Positions 10,682 to 23,488 of a stretch of DNA of 64,000 nt are shown here, one piece after another (position 1 is the stretch's first letter; every line of letters begins with the position of its first letter). The notes beneath the pieces are model-generated. The model searched no databases. It was not told the origin of the DNA and was given only the letters and a program-made list of their open reading frames with translations. The position numbers and the translations under genes are program-made. The stretch is taken from assembly GCA_020744425.1 (NCBI GenBank), contig JAGMUV010000023.1, positions 682,001 to 746,000 of the forward strand. The letters are read 5' to 3'. The DNA is from Dactylonectria macrodidyma (taxonomy: Eukaryota; Ascomycota; Sordariomycetes; Hypocreales; Nectriaceae).

Positions 10682-13124
10682 ATGCATGACTCCGAAACCC
10701 CCGAGCGGAGGAGAAAACGACCCGCCATGTACGATGCCATCCCATTGTAAAAGAAGAATATCTGCTGACATGATGGAATAAATCAGCTCCTGCGCTCTCT
10801 GTAGAAAGCGCAAGATCCGGTGCAATCGCGAAATACCCTGCAGCAACTGTGTGCGCTCCAAGAACGAGCAATGCATCTACGAGACCCCTCCACCTCAACT
10901 TTCGTCTCAGCCCTCTCGCGATGCCAGCAGAGCCTCCAAACTCGGGTCGCTGCAGCAACCTCGACGCATTGCACCCGTCGATACGGCTTCCAGCGCTTCG
11001 TCAGCTTCAAGCCATGTCGTCGTTTCATCAGGGCCAAGCTCGACCAGCGCATCGTCGCCAGCGGATGCGTGTCTGTCTCAGGATGTTGAGCATATGAGGA
11101 ATCGCATTCGGCAGCTGGAGGAGCAGCTGTCCAAGGCTACGATACAGCCTCCCCAGGCGCCTGCTCCTACAGAAGATTCTGATTCCAGCTTCGAGACGGC
11201 GTCGTATCGACTCGCAGGGACGTTTCACATCCATCGGAGCACTCTGTTTGGTGAGGCGCAGGTCTTTAGACGGAGCATCGTGCACAAGACGCGCATGTTT
11301 GGCCAGAGTCACTGGATCAACGGGGCTACTATGGTGAGTCTTGTTTACTTGTGTCTTAAAGTGAATGCTAACAATCTTCAGTTCTTGGACATGTTTCCAG
11401 CCGTCGAGCCATACATCCAAGACGCATCGCGCGCCGTCATCGGCCTACATAAATGCAAGTCGCTCGCCAAGTTCATCAAGTCCCGCCGTGTATCGCCCTG
11501 GCCTTCACCCCCAACACGAGACCTGCCCTCGCGTGACGTCGCCGACAAGCTCGTCGATTGCTATCTGCGGACCATGGAGACCTTCTACCGGGTGCTGCAC
11601 ATCCCGACCTTTATGCGCGACTACGAGGCGCTCTGGACGTCGGATGCAGAGCCGGACAAGACGTTTCTCGTCCTGCTGAAGCTTGTCTTTGCTATTGGGG
11701 CGCCTGTATACGACGAGCACTTTTCACTGCGCACGTCAGCTATCCAGTGGGTGTACGAGGCGCATACGTGGATCTCGGCGCCCGAGTTCAAGTCGTTGCT
11801 GAGTATGCAGTCGATGCAGATCAACATACTGCTTATGCTCGCTCGCGAGGCTACTTCCGTGGGGAGGGACTTGGTCTGGGTCTCGACAGGCGCTCTGCTG
11901 CGCATGGCCATGTACATGGGGCTGCACAAGGATCCGACTTGTCTGCCTAATAGAACGACATTCACGGTTGAGATGCGCCGGAGGTTGTGGAACACGATTC
12001 TTGAGATTATTGTGCAGTCAAGTATGAGTTCCGGAGGACCTCCGTTGTTCAGTCTCGGCGACTTTAGTACCGAGCCACCTAGCAACTTAGACGACGACCA
12101 ACTCCTAGCCGAGGATCCGATACCAAAGCCAGACAACACGTTTACACAGTCGTCCATCGCGCGAGCTCTTCGCAAGACATTTCCGGTGCGTTTATCAGTG
12201 GCCAAGTTTCTCAACGACATGAGCACCAAAGGCACCTATACGAAAACCCTGCAACTAGACGCAGAGCTACGAGCTTCGTACAAAACCCTGTGTCAAACTC
12301 TCAAGGAATGCCAATCGAGCAGTGAACGCTCACCTTCGCCGTTTTCGCTGCGCGTGGTGGACTTCATCATGCGGCGCTACCTCTCGTCCATCCACATCCC
12401 TTTTTTCGAAGCATCTCTGCGTGAGGCGACGTATGCATTCTCCAGAAAGGTCGTAATCGATGCCTCTCTGCGTATTTGGTGCGCAGTCTACCCGGCCTCG
12501 GCTTCCAACGACACGCCCTCCCAGGTAGAAGACGACTTTGCACGGCTGACCGCGTGTGGCTCGACCTTTTTCCGCGTCATCGCCATCCAAGCCTGCCTTC
12601 TCATCTCAGCGGACATCAGAGCCCAGCTGAAAGAAGAAGCGTCCCTTGGCCCCGTCCGCCTCCGGCCAGCCCTTCTTCCGGTCCTGGAAGAAACCAAACT
12701 CTGGTGCCTGCGGTGTCTCGAGGCCGGCGAGACCAACATGAAGGGATACCTCATCGCCTGTATGATCTACGGCGACGTCCAGGCGCTCATGCAGGGTCTT
12801 TCGGGGAGCGAGGCCCCGAAGCTCCTGGTCGAGGCGGCTGAAGAAGCTGTTGACTCTGCGTTGGCGATCCTCGAAGAAAAAGCGGCCTTAGATCAGCCGC
12901 AGGAAGCCACGTTTGCGATGCCCGAGATGCCGCTAGATGCGCCGCCAGAGCTAATTGAGGGCTGGGACTTTATGGTATGTGCAGAAGTTCGCATGGCGAA
13001 AGCATTGATGGCTAATAGTTGATGTCAGATGACGGATGCCGACTTTGACTTGGGCAACATGGGTCAGATGAACTGGATGCTCAGCGGTGAAATGGCGCAG
13101 GAGGAAGCACCGCCGCCTTGGTGA
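10682..13124 (+). CDS. Zn2Cys6 transcription factor, fungal-specific TF domain
   Basis: Regulator of 766 residues. Exons are 10682-10746, 10787-11333, 11382-12974 and 13029-13124; the introns are 40, 48 and 54 nt. The second intron is in frame, so the raw reading frame runs through it, but its GTGAGT..CTAAC..CAG signals are clear. The spliced start gives FSCALCRKRKIRC then PCSNC and C, a complete binuclear zinc cluster at about residues 22-50. A leucine-heptad segment (MRNRIRQLEEQL) follows. The fungal-specific domain is marked by LVDCYLRTMETFYRVLHIPTF and by ALLRMAMYMGLHKDP. The short last exon ends in acidic-aromatic residues that could act as an activation segment. It is divergent from a monocarboxylate-type transporter and ends 18 bp from the stop of the next gene. 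Confidence 0.88.
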
Positions 13125-13142
13125 AAACAGCTGGAACTGGTC

Positions 13143-14347
13143 TCATTTTTGGGTATCATCTTCTCCAGCCACGCTGTCTCGGTCGTCTGCATCGACGATA
13201 AGCAACTCCTTGACGACATGCGGTTCCTTGACGCCGTTTTTTTGTCGCCACATGGCCGCATTGTCTGCTGCGCCTTCGGTGCCTCGCCAGGTCCGTCCTT
13301 GCAAATGTCGCAGACACAGCTGTTTTCCCTCGTCGGGGTAGTATAACCAAGTCGCCCACTTTGCCCACTGCGGTGTTTTGTTAGAGCATGCTCGACATCG
13401 TTCTGTGGATTAGGCCCAACAAGAAGTCCCAGCCAGATAAAGAAGGAAGCGGAAGAAGCAAAGCATAAACTCACCTCTCCCTCCTTCATTTGCCCCCTGG
13501 CGCGCTGCCCAATCTTGTCCTCGACAAAGTCCCCCCTCAGCATAGCCAGCCGCGTAGGAAAGACGCGCGTCAAATAGTGCGCCACGGAAGCGACGTGCGG
13601 CTTGTCATGCCAAAAGAAGAGCGGCGTCAGCGGAATCTTGACGTCTCTGTCTCCCGGGGGACTAAAGTCGCCCTTGAGCGAGGCCGTCAACGCCCTCAGC
13701 GCCGGAAATTCGACGACGTCAGGAGATGTCGCGTACGAGAGCATGCGCACCGCAGGCAGGCAGACGTACTTTATAGGCGCGTCTGGGACTGACTCGGACG
13801 CTCGCATAATCTGCAGCAGCGGGTGGATGGGAAAGTCAGATACCAGCGCCCAGTCGTGTTGCTGGATCCAGACGTATGGGGTTTCGGCCATTCGCAGCGC
13901 TGATCGAACGGCCAGGCCGAAGCCGAGACGTCGTGAGGGCTCTATAAACGTCACCTTCTTGTCCTGCGTTTGCGTCGTCGTGAAGGGCACGGAATTCTCG
14001 GCTTTGAACGGGCTGCCAAACTCGGCATCTCCATCGCCCTGTGTTAGAACAATGGTCTGGTTGTCGCCATAGTGTTGGTCCAATACCAGCTGCTTCACAT
14101 TTTCCTTGTAGAGATTAAAATCTCTGGCTTGTTCAGGCGTGACCTGGCCCTTTTTGAGGCGAGCTGACGCGCCGATGTGATCATAACTATCGAACACGAC
14201 GATAACGCTACATTCGGCCAAGTCGGGGCAGTGGCGGCTGGAGGACTTTAATATCGACGAGACCAATTCTGTGGACGGTGCAGATGGGGTTACTGATGTC
14301 GTTATAATCACTGTTAGGAGGCTGCTGGTCCGCAATGCCCCCGACAT
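13143..14347 (-). CDS. Uncharacterised protein, possible glycosyltransferase-like fold
   Basis: Predicted 365 residues from exons 13475-14347 and 13143-13367 (107-nt intron with CTAAC branch and GCAG end). I do not recognise the family with confidence. The N-terminus is weakly hydrophobic. The core alternates short hydrophobic strands with charged loops: SVIVVFDSYDHIG, VTFIEPSRRLGFGLAVRSAL, then TPYVWIQQHDWALVSDFP, which reads like a nucleotide-sugar transferase core with a D/H-rich loop, and FFWHDKPHVASVAHYL. After the intron the frame gives WAKWATWLYYPDEGKQLCL. The last residues are acidic. The stop lies 18 bp from the stop of the upstream regulator, so the transcripts probably overlap at their 3' ends. 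The glycosyltransferase suggestion rests on pattern only. Confidence 0.6.
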
Positions 14348-14933
14348 CTCGATTGTGTAGCATTAAAGAAAATTCTGAAGAGACGAAATTCTAGTTGTCG
14401 CACACCGTCACGTGATGTGTTTTCAATCGAGAGTAAGACCTCGCGCGCGGGAAGGATAAAAGAGGCGAGCATGAATCATTTCATTTTTAACATTGATTGA
14501 AACGTTGATACAACGAAGAAGGCAAATGCTGTATGTTTCTGCAAGAAACTTTCACTTCGCAGCTTAGTATTGTCGACCATCCGTCCCGTTGCGGCTACCC
14601 TAGACTATCAGTCCCCCCCCCCCATAAAATGTTTCAGATGAAGAATCTCTTCAAATGAGAAGAATACATAGGAAAAATTGATTGACAGACTGGACGAGAG
14701 AGCTGAGAAAAACCTGGAGATAATATCCAGTTCTGTTATAATTTTGATGACAGGTATGTTTGCGAACGGGACACGGAGGATAATGCTGGTGATGGTAAGA
14801 TCACCACGCGGTCATAAGCACTTAGGTCACTAGGTTAATGCCTTTTCGCTTTCCAAAGCCTTGATCTTTAAATTGCTTGATTGAAATATTACAAACACGC
14901 TGAATTTTGACATTTGAATAGCCTTCCCTTCCC
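14348..14933. other. Intergenic, no gene seen
   Basis: About 590 bp containing a run of 11 C (14613-14623) and A/T-rich sequence. It holds the promoter of the gene ending at 13143 and the 3' flank of the aldehyde dehydrogenase gene. Confidence 0.45.
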
Positions 14934-16534
14934 TTACAACTTGCTTGCCAAAATATTCCACTTGACAATCTTGACAGTCGTCCACTCGTCAAGCGCCTCC
15001 TTTCCATTATCTCGGCCAAATCCACTCTCTTTGACTCCACCAAAGGGAGTGTTTGCGTTAACAGTGCCCCAAGTGTTAATGGTAACTTGGCCAGACTCGA
15101 TACCCTCTGACACGCGGAACGCCTTGTTGAGGTCATTCGTAAACACAGCAGCCGCAAGGCCATATGATGTACCGTTCGCCTTAGCAATGACCTCCTCCTC
15201 AGTCTTGAACGGCGCGATGCTCGCAAACGGCCCAAAAATCTCCTCTTGCATAATCTCCGCGTCCTGGGACACGTCGGCAAAGGCCGTGTTGGCAAAGAAG
15301 TGGCCTTCCTTGCCGAGCCTCTCGCCGCCGTGGAGCAGTTTCGCGCCTCCCTTTTTGCCCTTTTCGACAAAGGCCAGCATCTTGTCGAGCTGGCCCGCGT
15401 TCATAACGGGGCCCTTTGTGGTTTCTGAGAGCAGGGGATCGCCGTGGACGGCGTCGCGGCTGCGCTTGCTAAACTCTTCGACGAACTTGTCGTAGATGGT
15501 GTCTTGGACGTAGATGCGGCTGCCTGCTGCGCAGATCTGGCCGTTGTTCACGGTAATACCCAAAGTTGTCCAGAGCAGGGCGTTCTCCCAGTCGGCATCG
15601 TCGAAGACGACAGACGGGCCCTTGCCGCCTAGCTCGAGGGTAACTTGCTTCAGGTTCGTCCGAGCCGACGTGGCGAGAATCGATCGGCCGACGCCGGGGC
15701 TTCCGGTAAATGAAAGCTTCTTAATCTCATTGTGCTCAGCGAGGGCCTGGCCGGCGACAGCGCCGATGCCGCAGAGGATGTTGATGACGCCGGGAGGGAA
15801 GCCGGCCTCGGCGATGAGAGCGCCGAGCTTCTGAGCGTAGAGAGGACACATTTCTGGTGTCTTGATGATCAAGGTGTTGCCTGCTGCAATGGAAGGGGCA
15901 AGTTTCCAGATGGTAATCATCCTGGTGTTGTCATGTTAGCGTTGGTTTGTAGATGGAGGAGACGAGAGGATCGTACAATGGTGCATTCCAGGGCACAACA
16001 GCTGCGCAGACTCCGATAGGCTCACGTCGTGTATACGCCAGTCCCTGCGGGATAGACATGGAAACGCCATCAACCTTGTCAGCCCAGCCAGCGAAATACC
16101 GTAGCGTGTCGACGGCCTGCGGGACATGCAAGCCTATTGAGTCGCGGTACAAGATGCCACCGTCGACAGCCTCAAGCGACGCGAACTCTGTGGCATCGCG
16201 TTCGACGAGATCAGCGAGCTTGTTGATCAGCTCGCGCCTCGTGCTGGGGGACTCGGTCTTCCATGTCGCGTATGCCTTCTTGGACGACTGGATCGCTTTC
16301 TCGACGTCTTCGGCCGTCGCGGCTGAGATGGTAGCGAGATGCCCGCGGGTCGACGGGTTCTCGAGGTCGATTGTGTTGTTTCCCGTGGCGGGCACGAACT
16401 GGTTGTCAATGAAGAGGCCGGTCGATACTGTGGTTTTGGATTGTTAGGTGGCTGCAGCTGAGGGGCATGGGAGGGAGCTTCGACATACCTGAGATCTCAC
16501 GGCCTTCTGCGCCCTTTACTGTAATGGAAGCCAT
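14934..16534 (-). CDS. NAD(P)-dependent aldehyde dehydrogenase
   Basis: Enzyme of 494 residues, the usual ALDH length, oxidising an aldehyde to the acid. Exons are 16489-16534, 15977-16427 and 14934-15921 with introns of 61 and 55 nt. Landmarks in order: PWNAPL in the cofactor-binding half, FTGSPGVGRSI (Rossmann loop), LELGGKGPSVVFDDAD with the general base at about Glu262, NNGQICAAGSRIYV with the catalytic Cys at about 296, EEIFGPFASI and NTPFGGVKESGFGRDNG near the end. There is no targeting peptide, so it is probably cytosolic. Sequence alone does not fix the aldehyde; betaine-aldehyde, amino-aldehyde and general aliphatic classes all share these motifs. The start is the ATG of a 15-codon first exon. 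It sits about 2.2 kb from a divergent GABA/choline-type permease, which could supply an amine precursor. Confidence 0.92.
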
Positions 16535-18769
16535 TGATTCGTCGTAATTGATTCTAAAGGGACCGTGTGGGGAATATACGGGGGTCTCGACAAGGGGGAT
16601 ATGTGAAGTCGTGATGCGGACAGCGATTCAAGCAGCGTCTTATCGTCGTTTTGCCGCTGCAGCTTCAATGCGCATCCACTCCAAGTATATACTTGATCTA
16701 GCTCCACGGCAATTCACCCACCACTTGCCGGAACCCGGCTATGGGTTTCGTCATGTTGCACCCGTTCCGCATGGATAAACTACAGCTGTGCTACAAATCG
16801 ACGATGAAATCGAGTAAGATTTGCCGATTTACTTCCCCTCCTCTATTCCGAGATCTGCCCCGCACTCTGTCTGTCCAATCGAAATTGAGGGGGTTGTTTT
16901 AGTTATCTTGGTGGAGGTTGGGGAAGCTGGATCATTTCCGATTCCGAGGCTTTTGTTCCGATATCTTGGTAGTGGCCGGCGAGCTGATTCGGTAGAGATT
17001 GTCCGCGGATCCGGTATTTCCGAAGTGATATTCCGCAGGGGCCGAGGTGGATGAAGATTATAAAGCAGCCGAGGGGAAGATCAAACTGTAAATGGTTTTG
17101 GAAGAATGAGTCGTCGGCAGATCACTTGACAGATCTCTCCTCTTAGAGAGTTGCTATTGCAACATGTTTGCGGCCTCTGCTGTCACTCGTATGCACTCAT
17201 CATATTGGGTTGAGAGCGACATGAAGGACGCGGCAGTAGTGGATCTGGATCTAATCAAGTAGTCATAAAATAATCCGAGTGCATGCAGAAGCTTCCGTGG
17301 AGCACTATACGTAGGGCAAGTGAGTCGCAATGTGTTCAGATCCACTGCGGTTTCGGCGAAGAGGGATGGCCATCTTGTCCAACGGCATGAGTCTTGACGC
17401 TCACAAGGCCACTTCAAAGGCTACAATATCAAGAGCCCCGAGCATCCGACGGACGAGCAGACGAACTCAAATGGAGGCACTGTCAGGTTATGCCACAATT
17501 GAGACATTATCTCAACATGTTCATTACTCTCTAGATGCAGAAAATTGCCCGCAAATGGATGGATGGATGGTGATGATAAAAGCTATGCGAGGCAAGTGGT
17601 GTAGTCCTAAGCACTCGACAAAGGAGGCAACCATCGCCGCGTTTATACAGATTCCTGCCCCGTTTGTCAGTCGGCGTTCAGAGTAGGAAACTTTGCGGCG
17701 TAGCCATCGCCTAACGCAGCACAGCATAGCTTTCATCTTGACCAGGGATGGTGATAAACGCGACAGCACTAGTCCCATATCAACATCGGTAGCAGGGGAT
17801 GCGATAAACGCGCCAGCGCTACCATTCCGAGTCGATGTCAGATGAGTCAAAGAAGACATCCGGAACCTCGCTATCTGCCTGAAATCTCATCCATTCTACA
17901 TGTATAATCAAGGCGCAGTACTTTCATCGTTTTTTTGGCCACCGCGTCCTAACGCGGCAGGCGATTGCAAGTCTTGCCAATGGTACGACGGGAGTCTCAT
18001 GATGCTATCCGTAGAGATGCCATGACTCTAGTTTCGAAGCAGTATCATGCTCGGGCCAGGGCTACAGCTGTCTCGTTTTTAGGAACGCATTTACGTGCAC
18101 GGCAAGGCCTCCGGGTCAGCAAGGTGAGTCTCTTCCAATCAAAAGTTGCGAGTGTGCATACTAAGCACGTTGAGGCGGAACCTAGGACATACATGACGGA
18201 AAGCCCTGCTGGTTCTCTGTTTAGAACTGCTGGAATTAATTTCGTTTACTGGACAGTGTTCAAATGCTTTCAGACATGCCATCGTTGGGAACAAGACCAT
18301 GACTTCACCAGACAGGTGATTTTCACGTTGAAGATTGCATCGAGTTCAACAAGACCGATATTTGACCGACATCGACCACCAATTATAGCATGCAATAAAC
18401 ACCTGCTTCACGAAACACCAGACTCTGTATGTTTATGCGTATCGGAACACCCGTAACCCTGGCGCTTCCGAGTTCCGGAGCAGGTGTAACGCCCCGCAGG
18501 AACTCTGGATAAGACCCCCGTACTCCATGATAAGGTGCCTCTCAACGCCAACGATCTTCTTGGCTCCTGATTAGGTGCGCGGACATCATTGGAGGAAGAT
18601 GCTGCAGATAAGGCAATCTGAAGTGACGACCACACGTGTAGTGTAGCGCGCACAGACGAGAAGGGTATCGGAATGGGAGGGGACCAACGAGAGGAAGAGT
18701 ATATATGAATCGAGGCGTGTCACGGAATGAAAGAAGTTTGTAGAGCAGGCTCTGTAATTAATACTTAAA
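16535..18769. other. Intergenic between divergent ALDH and permease genes
   Basis: About 2.2 kb. Two open frames (17330-17686 and 17965-18456, both +) are not supported: composition is random-looking and no motif or neighbouring exon was found. A TATA-like ATATATGA (18701-18708) about 60 bp before the permease ATG may belong to that promoter. Confidence 0.5.
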
Positions 18770-20587
18770 ATGGATTACGATACGAAAAACAGCTATTCGC
18801 AGTCGACCAAAGTCGACGTCGACTCCCCCAAGCCCACCAACGCCGACGATGCGCGTCTTGCACAGCTGGGGCATACGCAGGAACTCAACCGGCAGTACTC
18901 GCTCCTGACGCTGGGTGCGCTATGCATCTGCTTGATGGGCACTTGGGAGGCTTTGTCCAGTGTTGTTGCTACGGCATTGCTGAGTGGCGGTGCTCCGTGT
19001 CTGTTCTATAACCTGTATGTGTTCGTCGTGGAGTGTTACTTGTGATGTAGCTGACGCTTGTTGAAGCTTGATTTCTGTTATATGTACCCTTTGTATTGCG
19101 ACTTCGTTGGCGGAGATTGCTTCTATCTATCCAACAGCAGGCGGTAAGACTATTCTATCCAGGATCTGTCCCCAATCCTCTGTTGCAAGCCCCTAACATG
19201 TCTTGTTCTTCCAGGACAGTACCATTGGGTTGCAGCTCTCTCCCCAGCTTCTTCGAGGTCCGCTGCTTCCTTCATGACCGGTTGGATCTCAGTCGGTGGC
19301 CAGACCGTCTTGACCTCATCTGCAGCATTCGCCGCCGGTCTGCAGCTCCAAGCCCTGATCATCCTCAACGACGACTCCTATATCCCGGCGAGATGGCAGG
19401 GCATGTTGTTTTACTGGGCGATTTTGGTATACGCCATGGTTATGAATATCTGGGGATCCAAGCTACTACCCACCGCGAATCTCTTGTCCGGTACGAGTCT
19501 AAGGTGTATATGTTGCCTTTGTGTTGTGCACTAACACTGTACAGGTGTCCTCCACATCGGCGGTTTTGTCGCAATCCTCATCACCCTCGGGGTCATGGCC
19601 GAGAAAAATACGGCATCCTTTGTCTTTACCGAGTTCGTCAACTCGAGCGGCTGGGATAACGACGGAATATCGTGGCTGGTCGGGCTCTTGAGCGCCGTGT
19701 ACCCTTTCCTCGGGTAAGAAGTTCATCCAAACTTCAGGATATGCAGCAGTCTAACATAGAGTGACAGTTACGATGCCGCTTGCCATCTCGCCGAGGAGAT
19801 GCCAGACGCCAGCCGAAACGTCCCCATGGCCATGATCGGCAGCGTTGCCGCCAACGGACTCATGGGCCTGACGTATGGCACCATGCTGCTCTTTTCGACC
19901 AGCTCCCTCGGAGCTCTACTCGAGACAAAGACTGGATTTCCCTTTATGCAAATATTTTCGGATGTGACCAAAAACAACGCCGGCACGACAATCATGTCCC
20001 TGATCATCACCGGCACTGCGACGGCTGCTACGGTTGCTGGTGTTACTTCGACATCAAGAACTTTGTGGGCTTTTGCACGAGATCGAGCTACGCCCTATGA
20101 CCGATACCTGAGCAAAGTCAATAAAGAGCAGCAGATCCCAGTGCGATCTGTAGTACTGATCACGGTACTTCAAATGCTTCTTGGCTTCATCTACTTGGGA
20201 AACACAACAGCCTTCAACGCTATTCTATCCATGGCCATTATTGGCATGTACGCGAGCTACATCATCCCCATCATCTACATGCTTGTCTTTGGCCGTAAGA
20301 CACTTTCTCCATCAGAATACGGCCCTTTCAAGCTGGGACCTGCCCTTGGGCCTGTTTTGAACGTCGTAAGCATGGTGTGGATCGTCGTGGTCATCATCTT
20401 CAGCACCTTCCCCAGCGCCATGCCGGTCACGCCTCAAAACATGAACTATTCTATTGTAGTCATCGCGGGTTGGCTGGTGTTTGGTGTCGTGTATTACTTG
20501 GGCTTTGCGAAGACCAAGTTTGAAGTGCCAATGGTTGGTGCAATGGTTGTTACGGGGGTTCCCATTCCAGAAGGCAGCGTCTGTTGA
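18770..20587 (+). CDS. Amino-acid/choline/GABA permease (APC superfamily)
   Basis: Membrane transporter of 528 residues. Exons are 18770-19014, 19067-19143, 19215-19490, 19545-19713 and 19768-20587; introns are 52, 71, 54 and 54 nt. The cytosolic N-terminus is followed by about 12 helices. Family landmarks are LGHTQELNRQYSLLTLGAL, SLAEIASIYPTAGGQYHW (the substrate-site region of fungal GABA/choline permeases), GYDAACHLAEEMPDASRNVP and TSTSRTLWAFARDRATPYD. These place it with yeast Uga4/Hnm1-like carriers, which move GABA, choline, polyamines or related amines across the plasma membrane. It converges on the zinc-cluster regulator ending at 20939. The exact substrate is not determined. Confidence 0.9.
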
Positions 20588-20938
20588 ATTATGTGCCTCC
20601 TATGGTATAGTCAGCATTTTTATTCCCAAGTAACCAAGTAACGGTTGTCTCTTTTAAAGCTTGCGTCGAGTGCTTGAATGTCCGACGCATCAGTCGTGTT
20701 ACAGACTCGTGGCTGAGTTTCCAACCTTAAACAGTACACCGGGTCAGGTTCTTGCATGGGGGAATTCAGCGGAAAGGAATTATACCATTATGTAACATGA
20801 TGAATGACATCAAGAAGCTTAAGAAAGTGATCATACATGGTGCTTAGTGATAGTACAGAACAAGCGCCATTTCCGTATCCCAACCACTAAGTGAGGTCTC
20901 CAAACTGACTTGCTCCATTATCCTAGCTACAGTAGATC
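20588..20938. other. Intergenic gap between convergent genes
   Basis: 351 bp between two convergent stop codons. I see only 3'-UTR-type sequence. Confidence 0.45.
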
Positions 20939-23488
20939 CTATATCAACCCTTGAAAACGTCGAGATATTTCCTCCGGATCCCCGAGAAGCATACCTTGCT
21001 CATCCAAACCCGAAAAGCCTAGTGGCATGACAGGCGTCCCTTCGTGATTCGGATTTGTCTGCCCAAACGCATCAAAAAGGCTTATCAAGTCTCCACCCAT
21101 CCTGAGCATATCTGGTACCGTTGGATCGATGTGGGCGTTGAGATCTGGAGTTTCCCACATGTCTCCGAATCTCGTTGAGGTATCTCCCTTTTCAACAACC
21201 TTTTTGGTCGTCTGATCGGCGACTGGCAGCTCCAAACTCGTGTCGCCGTCTGTCAAGGCCTGGGGCGCTTCCGTCTTGTCCGAGTCGCCTTGTAGGCCGA
21301 ATACTTTGAAACCAGGCAGCAGACCACGGATGGTCTTCCAGAGCCTTCTGCTTGCATGCCCGTCACGGGCAAAGCTTTTGACCAGTTGTACAGCTTTCAG
21401 AAAGCTCTCTCGACATGGCTCAGCAAAGACGTTCGGCGCATGACATACTGCAAGGAGAATAGCGGCTAGCGCGCTGAGCAGAAAGTAGTTAAAAGCGTTC
21501 TGCTGTCTTGCATAAATATCGCTCGTGTCGTTCAGGTGGACTAAGACCTCGATGGTATCCTGCGCAATGTCGAGGACTAGTCGTGCCCCCTGCATATCTG
21601 CCTTGATGCTGGAAGTACTCAGTAGGTGATGGCGGTGGATCAGCGTACGCATGTGGTTGCCGCGGAGATACAGAAGCATTCGCAAGCGATGCAGCACTCG
21701 GGGTTGATTTCGAGGCGCGAGACCGAGACGAGGATGCCGGAGCTGAAGCTCTGCTGGGATTGAGTTGAGCCAGTTTTGAGTCAGGAAGTCCAAAAAGGCG
21801 ACCGAGTCCTTGGGGATGAACTGAGACGGCAGCTCGAAGGGCGGCAGGGCTTCCCAGACTTTGGAACAGAGTCTGCCATAAGACACCATGCATCGAAGAT
21901 AGGGATAGTCGTCGCCCTTTATTCAAGGTTAGAAATGACGCAATAATAGCATTGGCTGGACGCAACTCACAGGTTCAGGTAATTCGGGATCGATGTCTTT
22001 GTCGATCAGAGCAAAGGAAAGACTTGTTCCGAAGCTCCAGCGTCGGTCAAGAACATAGACACACCAAAAGGTTCGCACGGCTAGGTCTCGCTCCTTGTGT
22101 TCCTTGAAGTTTTCCAGGAGAATTGCTCGTCGATGTAGGCCTATTTCGAGGACTTCGCGACTAGATATGCCAATGGCTCGCCAGGCGAGGAGCTCCTCGC
22201 CACAGTGGAAGAAGTAAATACTCTGTTCTAGCGTTAGTAACAGCTCATGTCATCAGGGGTGTTGGGACTGACTAATATGGTCATGATTTGCACTTCTTTT
22301 AGGTCGATTTTGGCCTCGCCCGATACTCGGCACACGACCGACTCCACTGACGCAATGAGCTTCCGACTCAAGGTATTGGGTCCTTTGGCTTCCATGACAA
22401 TCGATGTAGCCAAGGCGACTTTGACGATCTGGACATCCTTAAGCTCGATCTGCGTGTGGGGGTCTAGCGGATTTTCCGGATCCTGAGGCGTGTTTCCGAT
22501 GTTCCGAACATAGTCAAGAACATCAGGAACGCGCATCGCCACCTCTTTGATGTTGGTGAAGGGATACACAGACTCGACCTCTTCCTCATAGACGTAGAGT
22601 AGGCGTTGGATCTCATCAAGCTCAAAGTTCAACAGGCAGTCTGTTTCCGGCTGAGACGGTTCCGCCTGGTTCTCTGCGGCCCGTGGAGAGCGCTCTTCCG
22701 ACGGTGCCGGTGAAACTGATCTGCTCTCGGGCGTTTCTCCAGTCTGGATGCCCATGCGAGTCAGAGAAGTCTCGGCGATGCGTAGACTAAAGGTCGACCT
22801 GGTTGGGCCGACGAACTGAGGCTGTTGTGGTTCCGCTGGGCGAGAGTTGGACTCGCTCATGTATACCGGGCTGGGGTTCTGCTGGGTGGTGAGAGCGGGC
22901 GAACGCGAGTTCATGTGAGCGGTTCTGTTGTTGATTTCACGGAGAGATGCTGTTAAAGAGGCAACCTGTTCACGGAGCCTGGCAACCTCGTCGCTCAACT
23001 TGCTGTCTTGCCGTCTAGTCTCACGTTAGCCATTCGTGCGATAGATACACGAAAGTGATAGAAATGTAACTTACCGATCGCCATCTTCTCTCTTGTCGGT
23101 TGAGACATCATGATTGGTTCCTCGAGTAGGTTGTTGCTGCTGCTGTTTTGGATGCGGCTGTGACTGTGCCTGTGGCAACTGAGTACTCGCGGTGAAGACG
23201 CAGTTGACCTCACTCGTGAGACATCTGCGGCAAACTTCGTCGTTGTCGTCTTTAATACACTTTAACTTCTTCTTCTTACACTCGTTGCTACGCACACAGT
23301 CAGTACTCTGCTCACGACTCCAACCCTCCCAGTCGGTGATGGATGATGATGGCATACCATGCAACCGGGGCATACTTGGCCCGTTTGGACCGACGATTTT
23401 CCGCGGCCGAGCTGCCACGCTTTACGGCTGACGCGGCCGGCGACTGCGGCGTCGCGGCGTCCAAGATCCCGGCATGGTCGGCCGTCAT
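20939..23488 (-). CDS. Zn2Cys6 transcription factor with glutamine tract
   Basis: Regulator of 771 residues. Exons are 23358-23488, 23075-23287, 22273-23014, 21971-22222 and 20939-21916; introns are 70, 60, 50 and 54 nt. The zinc cluster is split by the first intron: VACNECKKKKLKC, then CRRC and a final Cys. A Gln-rich stretch (HPKQQQQQP) and a coiled coil (VARLREQVASLTASLREI) follow. The fungal-specific domain is marked by QRLLYVYEEEVESVYPF, SIYFFHCGEELLAWRAIGIS, EIGLHRRA and FWCVYVLDRRWSFGTSL. The donor of the third intron is GTCAGT, less usual but in frame with the conserved SIYFFH segment. The start is the first ATG in frame, ahead of a basic RRSKRAKYAP segment that may be a nuclear signal. 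Targets unknown. Confidence 0.88.

Noticed and set aside
14914..15495. 193-codon plus-strand frame opposite the aldehyde dehydrogenase
   Set aside because: Antisense of conserved ALDH motifs; composition follows from the coding strand.
17965..18456. 163-codon plus-strand frame in the intergenic region
   Set aside because: No signal peptide, domain, repeats or neighbouring exon; composition looks random.
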